From NCBI GenBank assembly GCA_021464245.1, contig JADCRB010000114.1, positions 1,302,001-1,366,000 on the forward strand: a DNA stretch of 64,000 nt, given 5' to 3'. Of the stretch, positions 37,199-48,004 are shown in pieces. Under the pieces are notes generated by a model that was given only the letters and a program-made list of their open reading frames with translations, ran no database searches and was not told where the DNA came from. This stretch comes from Carallia brachiata (Eukaryota > Streptophyta > Magnoliopsida > Malpighiales > Rhizophoraceae). The position numbers were made by a program, and so were the translations under genes. Position 1 is the first letter of the stretch, and each line of letters starts with the position of its first letter.

Positions 37199-37995
37199 TG
37201 TTAGCCCCTTGAACACTTGATATGCAGGAGTTGGCGGTACTTTACGTCAATTCCTAGCATGAGACTTTGGAGTGACTGGACACTCCTTGAAAAAAGGTGA
37301 AAGCTGAGAGGGTCAGCGTAGGCACGGGCCTACAAACGGGTCCCAGTGTGGATCAAGATTTGGGTTGGATAAAGGATGTTGGACTACATATTCGTGGGCT
37401 CCATCAGATGGGCCATGGGCTTGGGCCAAGAGGCCCAAAACACAAGATTGGGAACGTGCAGGTGTGGCTCTATCCAGGTGGCCAAGCATCGGGATAATGC
37501 TCATCAGATCGTGCATGGCAAAGGATCGTGGGTAGATAAAACTTATCGAGATCAAGTGATGGATGATCGTGGGAGATAAGACTTATCGGGATCGAGTCAT
37601 GGATGAGAACGTGGGAAGATGAGGATTATCAGTCACGATAGAGATCGTGAGGAGATAATGTTTATCTCCAAGCCCTAGATAGCTGGGGGTGTCAGCTATA
37701 TATAGACCCTATGGGTTGTCATTTGTACTTAGTAAAAGAGAAATCACTCAGAGAGAAAGAGTGAAACACTGTTGAGAGTTCAGGTGATTGTTCTTTTGTA
37801 TTACTTGAGTTAAGTAATAAAAGGTTGGGAAAGGTTCCCGTATATGCTATTGTGTCTCTTTCATGTGCGTGAGTTGTGTGCCTTACTTATAAAATTCCAT
37901 TGTCCAAATCGTTGTGTGTGCGGTTGGCTGAGACTAAGTGTGACTTAGTGCCATCACAATGCGAAATTTTGAGTGAGAAAATTAGCCGTGTGACA
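37199..37995 (+). repeat. 5' LTR of the Gypsy element
   Basis: 797 bp, TG...CA. It lacks the segment found at about 42720-42775 of the other LTR. Confidence 0.9.
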
Positions 37996-38021
37996 ACTGG
38001 TATCAGAGCGTGGTTCGACCA

Positions 38022-41000
38022 ATGGCAGGTGGTTCGGGTCTTGATGCTGTACGTGAGCGTGTAGCCAAACTCTTTGAGGTATTTGGTGATCTTCCAGCGG
38101 ATGCAAATTTCACCGTGTTCCAGACATTAGCGCTCCATGAGCAGTACATAATCGATCTGCACCGGCAATAAGAGGTGGTGGCCTCTTCAAACACAACTTT
38201 TCGGCTTGAGGAGATGGCAGCAGAAATAGCCATCCTTAAGAAGGCTGTGGCCTCTCAACCAAGCGGAGGTGTGATGGAGGGCTTGACCAAGATAAAGGTG
38301 CCAAAGCCTAAAGCCTTCAAGGGAGCGAGGGATGCCAAAGAGATCGAGAATTTTCTGTGGGATATGGAGCAGTACTTCAAAGCTGCCCGAGTGTCAGACG
38401 ACGAGAAGGTCAATCTGACCAGCATGTATCTAGCCAAGGACGCCAACTGTGGTGGCGGACTCAGTTAGATGACGATACAAGTGCGGGCAGGTCTAAGATC
38501 GAGACGTGGGAAAGCCTAAAGAAGGAGTTGAAGGACCAGTTTTTACCTTGCAACACGTCATGGGTTGTGAGGGAATCCTTGAAAAAGTTGAAGTAGAGTG
38601 GTACGGTGCGTGACTACGTGAAGAAATTCAGTTCCTTGATGCTTGACATCCGCAACATGTCGGATGAGGACAAGCTTTCAACTTCTCATCCGGTCTTCAA
38701 CCCTGAGCTCAACTCGAGCTTAGAAGGCAAGGTGTGAAGGACCTTCCTTCAGCGATGGCTGCGGCTGATGGTTTAGTTGATTTTTGGATCAACAAGTCTC
38801 CTAATTCTGATGTTGGGAAATAGCCCAAAAACAAGGGTAAGAAGAAGAAGGAGGGCAAGAAGGATAAGCACAATGGTGGCGGCAAAGATAAAGACAAAGT
38901 CGTCTACCAAGAACAAGGTAAAGGCAAAACTAACTTGGGATGTTTCATATGTAATGGACCACACAGGGCCAAGGAGTGCCCAAAGCGGGAGAAGTTAAGT
39001 GCCATAGTTGCTGAAGAGACTGGCCTCTCTCACGATGCTGGCCCCTCTCGTGTCAATCCTCTGCAGTTGGTGGGTGCTGTGCAAGCTGGACGTGCCCCAC
39101 AATCTGGCTTGATGTATGTGAAGATCGGGCTCAGTAATAAGGAATTGATGGCGATGGTTGACACTGGTGCTACCCACAACTTTGTTGCTGAGAGGATGGT
39201 GGAGTCACTGGGTCTGAAAGTCACCAAGACTGGGAGTCGAATGAAGGCAGTCCATTCGGCAGCCCGGGAGGTACTTGGCATGGCACTAGGAGTGGAGGTA
39301 ACTATGGGCAATTGGTTTGGTAAACTTAACTTCACTGTGGTTCCGTTAGATAATTTTGATATCATACTGGAGTTGATTTCTTTGTGAGCGCAAAAGTTGC
39401 TCTGTTGCCTCACTTGGGTGGTCTCATGATCATGCATGAGGATCATCCATGTTTTGTTGCTGGACGTTCACTCCCTCTTCTAGTATTGGTGGGAAGTCAG
39501 GTGGTATGCTATCAGTTATGCAGTGAAACATGAGCTGAAAAAGGGAGAAGTTACCTACATTGCGGCTTTGATGGAGATCAGAGAAGATATTGTTGCGGAG
39601 GTGCCTGATAGTGTAGCGGATCTGTTGGGAAAGTTCACTGACGTGATGCCTCCTGAACTCCCGAAGTGTCTTTCCGCGAGGCGTGCCACTGACCACAAGA
39701 TCGATTTGTTACCCGGTTCCAAACCACCAGCACAAGCCTCATATCACATGAGTCCGCTAGAGTTGGCAGAACTAACGAAGCAGTTGACGGAGTTGCTGGA
39801 TGCAGGCCTAATTCAGCCCTCCAAAGCGCCATACGGTGCCCCAGTGTTGTTTCAAAGGAAACACAATGGCTCCCTGCGGATGTGTGTTGATTACAGGGCT
39901 CTGAATAAGGTGACGGTAAAGAACAAGTATCCTATTCCATTGATAGCAGACTTGTTTGACAGGCTAGCGAGAGTCTCGTATTTCACCAAGCTGGATCTGC
40001 GGTCTGGATATTGGCAAGTCAGGATTGCAGAAGGATATGAGGGGAAAACCACGTGCCTCACTCGCTATGGCTCCTACGAATTCTTGGTGATGCCATTCGG
40101 TTTGACTAACGCCCCTGCTACTTTCTGTAATTTAATGAATGATGTGTTTCATGATTTCATTGATCATTTTGTGGTTGTATATCTGGATGATATTGTTGTG
40201 TATAGTGAGTCTTTGGAGGATCACTTGTCCCACCTAAGGTTGGTGTTGTCTAGGTTGAGAGAGCACCAATTATATGTGAAAAAGGAAAAATGTGAGTTTG
40301 CCCAGCGTGAAATTATGTTCCTTGGGCATAGGGTGAGTCGAGGGCAAGTTAAAATGGACGAGAGAAAAGTCCAGGCAATAGTAGAGTGGGAAGCCCCTAC
40401 CAAAGTGTTTGAGTTGAGATCCTTTCTTGGTTTGTCTAATTACTACAGGAAGTTTGTGCAGGGTTACTCCAAAAAGGTGACCTCATTGACAGACTTACTC
40501 AAGAAGGATAGACCTTGGAGGTGGACCACAGATTGCCAATAAGCCTTTAACAAATTGAAGACAGTGGTGTCCATGGAACCGATCCTGAGGTTGCATGATT
40601 TCGAGTTGCCTTTCAGCGTGCTAACTGACGCCTCAGACAAAACCATTGGAGGTGTGTTGGTACAGGAAGGCCACCCCTTTACCTATGAGAGCCGAAAACT
40701 CAATAATGCATAGCAGCGATACTCGGCCCATGAGAAGGAGATGCTTGCAGTAGTGCATTGCCTTCGCACATGGAGGGTGTATTTGCTGGGTACCAAGCTC
40801 GTTGTTCGGACCGACAATGTGGCTAACACATTCTTTCAGACTTAGAAGAAGCTTTCTGCATGGCAGGCGCGGTGGCATGAGTTTTTGGCTGAGTACAATT
40901 TTACTTGGGAACACAAGCCAGGAAGGCAAAATCAGGTGGCAAATGCCCTAAGTCGCCAACAAGTGCAAAAGACGGTTGCTACCCTCACTCAAGTGCAGAG

Positions 41001-42470
41001 TGACTCGCTAGAAAAAATCAGAGAGCAGGCCCCACATGATGTCATATATCAACAAGTGGTACAGCAAGTCAGGGAGGGTGTGGTAAGGCGATACTGGCTC
41101 AATAATGATTTATTGCATGCCAAAGGTAATCGTGTATATGTTCCCAACGGTGTAGGCCTTAGGAAGGAAATACTGCGGGAGTCTCATGATTCATAGTGGG
41201 CTAGTCATCCTGGTGTCGAAAGGATGATGACCTTACTGTCCCGCAACTACTACTGGCCAAAGATGGAAAATGACGTCGAGGCATATGTCAAGACTTGCGT
41301 CACTTGTCAACAGGACAAAACGGAGCAGTAAAAGGAAGCAGGTTTGTTGCAACCGCTACCCATTCCTACGAAGCCATGGGTGTCGGTTTTGATGGATTTC
41401 ATTGGCGGATTCCCAAAGATTGATGGCATGGGATCTATCATGGTGGTGGTAGATCAGTTCTCAAAGTATGCGGTTTTTATTCCTGCCCCTTCTTCATGTC
41501 AAGCGGAGACGGCCACTGAACTTTTCTACAAGCTGGTAGTTAAGTACTTTGGATTGCCTGAAGATATTGTGAGTGATCGGGATCCTCGTTTCACTAGCAG
41601 GTTCTGGACCTCATTATTCAACATGATTTGTTCGGAGTTAAAGTTCTCTACTGTCAACTATCCTCAGACCGATGGCCAGACGAAGCGGATCAATGGTCTA
41701 CTTGAGGAATATCTTCGGCATTACGTGACGGCAAGCCAAAGGAATTGGCTTAAGTTGTTGGATTCGGCCCAATTTTGCTACAATCTTCACATTTCCACAG
41801 CTATGGGGCAACAGTCTCTTACTCCTAACAATGTGGCAAGGACTAGCTCAGGAGGAAAATGTCCGGCAGCCCACCGGTTTGCCCGTTCTAAGCACGAACG
41901 GTTAAAGGAGGCCCAGGATAGCTTGGACAAGGCAGTCAGGCATATGAAAAAGTATGCAGACCGAGGAAGGAGGGGCGTGCAGTTCCAAGTTGGGGATAAG
42001 GTGTTGCTGAAACTTACTACCCAAATTTGGAAGAAGATCAGCAGCAAGACAGTGCATCGTGGGTTGGTTCCAAAGTATGACGGTCCCTTCACAGTGGTAA
42101 AGAAAGTTGGCAATGTTGCATACAGGTTGTAACTCTCAAAAAGGTTGAAGGTGCATCCAACCTTCCACGTGAGTTTCTTGAAGCCCTTCCGTGAGGAAGC
42201 AGGCGATGAGCCTCCAAGGAAACAAGCACGACGTATTCCCCCTACAATCAGAACTGAGTTCCAGCGTGAAGTGGAGAGAATTCTAGACTACCGAACGCAG
42301 GAACAAAGTAAGAAGAACAGACGGGTTGAGTACTTGGTCAAGTGGAAAAATGCCCCAGACAATGAGGCGAGCTGGGAAAGAGATGTGACTCTATGCAGTT
42401 CAAGAACAGGTGGAAGACTACCTATCAACCCTACCAACGAGGACGTTGGCTTCAACAGGTGGGGGTGGTT
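38022..42470 (+). pseudogene. Degenerate Gypsy gag-pol polyprotein
   Basis: In order: gag from the ATG at 38022; zinc knuckle CFICNGPHRAKEC near 38940; protease with VDTGATHNF near 39160; RT ([37 protein letters not shown]) at about 39800-40300; RNase H (LTDASDKTIGGVL) from about 40540; integrase zinc finger and core at about 41200-41900; chromodomain (YLVKWKNAPDNEASWE) near 42330. The frame is broken by stops at 38169, 38594, 38821, 40540, 40711, 40843, 41194, 41329 and 42130, and by one-base losses near 38440, 38668, 39368 and 42402. It cannot make active enzymes. Confidence 0.9.
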
Positions 42471-43317
42471 TGTTAGCCCCTTGAACACTTGGCATGCAAG
42501 AGTTAGCGGCACCTTGCGCCAATTCCTAGCATGGGACTTTGGAGTGGCTGGGCACTCTTTGAAACAAGGTGAAAGCTGAGAGCGCCAGCGTAGGCACGGG
42601 CCTACATGCGGGTCCCAGTGTAGACCAAGACTTGGGTTGGACAAAGGATGTTGGACTACATGTTCGTGGGCTCCATCAGATGGGTCATGAACTTGGGCCA
42701 AAAGGCCCAAAACACAAGACTGGTTCTTGGCCAAGTCTGCATGGCACCGAGTCTCCTACGACGTGTGGAACGTGGGGACGTGCAGGTATGGCTCTATCCA
42801 AGTGGCCAAGCATCGAGATAATGCTCATCAGATCGTGCATGGCAAAGATCGTGGGTAGATAAAACTTATCGAGATCAAGTGATGGATGATCGTGGGAGAT
42901 AAGGCTTATCTGGATCAAGTCATGGATGATAACGTGGGAAGATGAGGATTATCAGCCACGATAGAGATCGTGGGGAAATAATATTTATCTCCAAGCGCTA
43001 GATAGCTGGGGGTGTCATTATATATAGATCCTATGGGTTGCCATTTGTACTCAGTGAAAGAGAAATCACTCAAAGAGAAAGAGTGAAACACTGTTGAGAG
43101 TTCAGGTAATTGTTCCTTTGTATTACTTGAGTTAAGTAATAAAAGGTTGGGAAAGGTTCTTGTATATGCTCTTGTATCTCTTTCATGTGCGTGAGTTGTG
43201 TGTCTTACTTATAAAGTTCCATTGTCCAAATCATTGTGTGTGCAGTTGGTTGAGATTAAGTGTGACTTAGTGCCATCACAATGCAAAATTTTGAGTGAGA
43301 AAATTAGCCGTGTGACA
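42471..43317 (+). repeat. 3' LTR of the Gypsy element
   Basis: 847 bp, TG...CA, partner of 37199-37995. Confidence 0.9.
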
Positions 43318-44639
43318 TCTTCCATCGTTGTGTACATAATATTCTTCAGCTTTCTCTCATTGGTGAGAATCGGTTTTACCCAATCAACCAAAAATTTTCG
43401 CTGTATGGACAACTGTATCAATTGCCCTTAACCACATCATCATTTCAAGCAGCACCACACCAAAGCCATATACATCACTTTTAACGTACAAATGACCTGT
43501 TTATAATGGTGGAAATGTAAATGGCAAGTTGGATGATTCGGAATGTCCAAAGATTAGTCAAAATTGTTGTTCTCCTTATGTTCCCAATCAAATGAAACAA
43601 ACAAATAAATAGAAAAAAAAATATATATATTATATAACTAGGTGCTCCCAAATGAGGCCTCTTGTTCTGATCAGAAGGTTGGTAGAGGGCTGTCTGCCTT
43701 ATAAATTTCATCCATTAAGGACCAAACAAGGCAGCCCACGAACTCTTACCAAAATTGATTGAGACAGACTACAACAATTTGGGAATTTTGTACAGAAAGG
43801 AATTATTACCAGTTGCAATGTACTCTGGAGTAGTATAACTAGAGGTGCCTAACACTTTGGTGATCACATGTGAAAATCCCTCAATAGGCCCCTTTATCAC
43901 AAAGCCAAAGTCAGATAATTTTGCATTGTAGTTTTTAAAAAAAAAAAAAACACGAGGAGAAAAAGAAAAGGCACATTGTCACAATAAAGCGAGTCTATTC
44001 TATTTCCCTTTAATTAGGTATTGAATTTCTAAAAGGAAGATAAAGAGAAGGAAATTAAGAGGATATGAAAACCTAACCTCATCAAGCAGTATATTTGAGG
44101 GCTTCAAGCTTCTATAAACGACATGCAACCTATGCAGAAAAGCTATACCTCGAGCAACTCCAATGGCTATCTCGAGTTGTAAGTGCCAAGATAAGTGTTC
44201 AATACGGGGGTACTCTGCATGGTCAATCCAAATCTCTCAAGTAGTTACATTTGTGAAGTTACTAAGCTTATTTCCTAATTCTTGCTATTTTCCTTCAATT
44301 ATTACCCATAAAAAGATGACCGTCCAAGCTTCCTCTATGCATGAATACATAAACAAGAAGTAGCTCCTCGTTATCAGCCACATTCGCAAAACAATATCCC
44401 AACAGCTTGATCAGATTGAGGTGTGATAGCCTTCCCAAGAAGTGCACTGTAAGGGGATCCGTATATCTCAAACTTGCAACAGTTAGATTTCGAAAATATA
44501 GATACAAATTACAAATAAAAATTTAAAATTTGTATGGAGTTGATCTCTGTGTGATCGTCCAATTAATGCTCTTTTTTTTTTAATGTATCAAGGGCTGAAT
44601 TTCCATAGCATGATCTTAAACTGTTGGAATGAACTCCAC

Positions 44640-44870
44640 TGAGAGCCGAGACTTGATCTTGGGTGGACTAGTTAAATTTCTGGTGAGGGTCTTAGGAGAC
44701 TTGATCTCACTCCATTTGGATGGACTCTGGTGAGAGCCGTAGGAGACTTGATCTCACTCGGACTGGATAGACTCCAGTGAGAGCTGTAGAAGGTTTGATC
44801 CCACTCGAACTGGATGGATTCTAGTGAGAGCTGTAGGAGACTTGATCCCACTCAGATTGGTAAAGAGAAT
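44640..44870. repeat. Minisatellite, 47-bp period
   Basis: The word TGAGAG(C/G)(C/T)(G/T)TAGGAGACTTGAT recurs at 44640, 44684, 44731, 44778 and 44825, so spacing is 44, 47, 47 and 47. About five imperfect units. It begins some 190 bp past the breakpoint of unit F. Confidence 0.88.
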
Positions 44871-45035
44871 TTGAAGGAAGTTAAAATTTTGAAAGGTGAT
44901 TTTGCTTTTGCTCTTTAGATGTGTTTTAGCAAAACTTTTTGAGATGGATTGCAAGGCTTTTTTTGATAGTTTTGCAAGGCTTGAGGGGATGAATTTAGGT
45001 GGCTTAAGAGATTACTTATTTATAGGTCAAGAATT

Positions 45036-45186
45036 GCCATCTAATTTTTTTTATCTAACCCCAATAACATACATGTCATCCAATTTTTTTCACTTAACCC
45101 AAGTAACATGTATGCCATCTAATTTATCTAACCCTAAAAACATGCATGTCATCTAATTTTTTCCACTTAATCCAAACAACATACAT
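45036..45186. repeat. Minisatellite, about 39-bp period
   Basis: GYCATCYAATTT...CTTAACCC..AACAT starts at 45036, 45075, 45114 and 45148. Four units, one shortened by 5 bp. Confidence 0.85.
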
Positions 45187-45552
45187 GCACCAACCACACG
45201 AAAGCATGCATATACTAACTAAATGGATGTATCCACCAAATGAAATCATGCATGTACCAACTAATGGCCACCAAATCTTGCATGACATCAACTTCATCAT
45301 GTGTTTACCAATTATACACATAATTATCAACCATGCACATGACTTTTGTATGACAAATTCGTGTGACCATCAACATTTCCCAAAGATAGATAATAATGGA
45401 TGAAACGAAACGAGTCAGTGATAGAATCAACATACAATAAATAATTTTATCATTTTCGAAATGTTTGATTGATAAAAAAAAAAAAAAGATATTAAAAGGA
45501 GATGTTCATTATATATGTCGAACATTTTTTAGAGCTCGCCGGTAATTTTCTT

Positions 45553-45712
45553 TTATTATTTTCAATCCACCAAAATCGATACAATCTAATCCTTCAATAA
45601 CTAATTGGATTAAATGGATTCGGTAGGATGACAGATTAAATACGGATAGAGAATTACGACAGATTAGATGCAGATATACTTCAAATCCAACCAATCAATA
45701 CTCCTAATTTCA
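45553..45712. repeat. Dispersed repeat, copy 2
   Basis: Degenerate version of the element at about 440-620 (shared TTGGATT.AATGGATT and CAGATATAC.TC). Confidence 0.45.
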
Positions 45713-48004
45713 TCCATATTTCATTAGGCGTTCAACTTATGCATGCACATAACAGCTGCTTATATAGTCTTCTAGTACTTGGGATAATGCACTCTATAAA
45801 AGCAAATAAGCCATTCAAAAGTCCTAAATGCTTAGGATTTTTTACAATTAAATTATAAATTTATTCTAGTTTTTAAACTAATTTTAAATATTTAATTTTC
45901 TTTTTAGGAAAAAATTGGTCAAATTAATATATATATATATAAATTTGATCTAATTGAGACCATATAAAAAAAACACCCAAATATATCTTAGGGGGTGTTT
46001 GGCTCTATTTTTTGTAGGGTGCATTTGCATTTCAATTTAAAAAATAAGGGATATGAGTGTTTAGTAAAATATTTGGAATGGTTGCTAATTGCTGATAAGA
46101 AATCCAATCAACTGCTATTTCAAAATGTAGGTTAGGCCTATTTTTTGAATTTCTCAGTTACTGATATAAATTTTTTATACCAAAATACCATTTTTTTTAA
46201 CTTTTATTTGTAAGATTGAATTTATATACACTTTAAATTTTTATTAAATTAAGTAATTTTATTTTATTTGTAAAAAATAATAGTAATAGTTATTAATAAA
46301 AATAAGATAATATATTAGTTTTATGTAAAATTTCATTAACTATATTTTTTAAAATTTCTCACGAAATTATTGCTTTTTGTCTAAAAAATTATTGATTGTT
46401 TTTTATAACAACTTGTTACAAATTATTTTTTGGGAACCTTAGTATATATTATGCAGTTAAAATCTGCTAACGTATAAACAATCAAAAAGAACAGATTTTT
46501 TCTTTATAAGAATGATGCCAATAAAAAAATATATAATGTACAAAATTTTTATTTTATAATATGAACAGCAAACAATAAATATTTAATATAACCAAATACT
46601 TTTTTTTTTAGCAATTAGCAACAATAACAAAGAACAACAATTCACAATTAGAATAACAATTAACAATCAATAACAATAATAATAATAATCAACAGGTAAG
46701 ACAAACGGCCTTTAAACACATAAATTTATATCAACGTGCGTAAATTACTACATCTCTCTTTTTTCTCCTACCTACAAAAGACAAAGACTCTCAGTTTCTC
46801 TGACAAGAATTTATTTATTTTTTTTTATAGGTGGGAGAAAGGAAAAAAATTTTAAAAAAATATTTATGGGACAAATTTCTATATCTTTAGGATATATTTT
46901 AATGTTTTTTACACTATCTCAATTGATTCAAACTATCTATTTGCCGGTTTCACAATGTTTTGTCCGAAAAAGGACAGATACAAATGAAAATTAAAAGTCC
47001 AGAACTAATTTTTGCAATGTGAGCGCAAATGTTCCATTGTTGCAATTTAGTCCTAAACGTTAACATTCCCTCTCAATGTGGTACTTTTATCTACGGATCA
47101 TTAGTCAAATTGTTAGATGAAATGGTCAAACATGAAAAATACCTATAAAAAATATTCTTACATAATTATGAAAAATACCTATAAAAAATATTCTTACATA
47201 ATTATATATTAAAAAAATTTACGAAAACACTATAATCAAAAGCTAAAATAAATATAATCAATTATAGCCACCAACTTTGATGAGAAATCAAGATATATTA
47301 ATAAGAAATTGAGAAATCTAAAATTTGAAATTGAAAAATCTAAAAAAGAGAAAGAAAAATAATAATAATAAAAGCAACAGATACTTGTATCTTTATAATG
47401 TGAAAAAAAAAATGCGTGCATATAAGAACCTTAAATTTATTGAAATAAAAATCCTAACCCTATAAGAATATTATGAAAGATTATAATAGTTGAAAATTTA
47501 TTTAAAAAATTCAAAAAATTCTAAAGGTAAGTTTTTCAAAATCCAATTACCAGAGGCTGCCATATAAAATGTAAATTTTTACCATGCGTTTGCAGCAATA
47601 TTATATGCATCCATATATAGATATAGATATTTCTTGTTATACTACAACTAGCAAATTAAAGTAAATCAGCTAGCATTCATAATTGTTAGAACTAGATCTT
47701 ATTTTTTGATTCATCAATTGAATTAAAAAGCGCAGAGTGTGTTGAAATCAAATTTGACGACTGTTTCATATACTGTAACCATAAATTGTGGATAATGAAC
47801 AACTTGAGATTTTTTTTTTTTTTTGATAAGTATCACTTGACTTTTCTTGCAAACCATGACGTTAAAAAAGAAGTAAAAAAAAAAAAAACATCATACTTCA
47901 GTCCCTTCAACTTTTATTTATCCAAGCTTTTAAATTCTGGATAGGATAATTGATAAATGTACATGGGAGCCCATGCATACAAATGGGAACTTTTATTTTT
48001 GTTT
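45713..48004. other. Spacer downstream of unit G
   Basis: No gene. It is AT-rich DNA that recurs, with changes, in the spacer of unit H. The block with CTACATCTCTCTTTTTTCTCC near 46750 matches near 54430 and 56535. About 46975-47155 resembles one arm of the foldback element at 56885-57310. The last 350 bp are the conserved kinase 3' flank. Confidence 0.6.

Larger units (their letters stand above)
37199..43317 (+). mobile_element. Gypsy-type chromovirus LTR retrotransposon inserted in exon 6 of unit F
   Basis: LTRs at 37199-37995 and 42471-43317 begin TGTTAGCCCC and end GTGTGACA. The flanking 5-mers CCTTC and TCTTC are a target duplication with one change. The primer binding site TGGTATCAGAGC (initiator tRNA-Met) is at 37998-38009, and the polypurine tract GGTGGGGGTGG lies just before the 3' LTR. 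The order gag, protease, RT, RNase H, integrase, chromodomain identifies a chromovirus. The left LTR lacks about 50 bp present in the right one, and both LTRs have diverged visibly, so this insertion is older than the Copia-type one. Unit C lacks it, so it entered after the block duplication. Confidence 0.93.
37055..44446 (-). pseudogene. Kinase unit F: pseudogene split by a Gypsy element and cut at its 5' end
   Basis: Exon 6 is in two pieces, 43318-43496 and 37055-37198, separated by the Gypsy insertion. Its 5' piece is also frameshifted near 43400, giving an early TGA. Exon 5 (43810-43933) has lost its AG acceptor (TTTTTAAAAAC) and reads SDFGFVIKG and TTPEY. Exon 4 (44078-44214) reads [16 protein letters not shown], again Ser for the catalytic Asp. 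Exon 3 (44306 to about 44446) is cut after the words [12 protein letters not shown] and VHFLGR; the sequence then changes to unrelated DNA, and exons 1-2 are absent. Sister of unit C by sequence and by flanking order. Confidence 0.85.

Noticed and set aside
42288..42734. Minus-strand open frame of 148 codons across the Gypsy chromodomain and LTR
   Set aside because: Antisense to the chromodomain; a similar frame in the other LTR shows it is sequence repetition, not a gene.
44640..45186. Possible CRISPR array
   Set aside because: Direct contiguous repeats without spacers in a plant genome; ordinary minisatellites.
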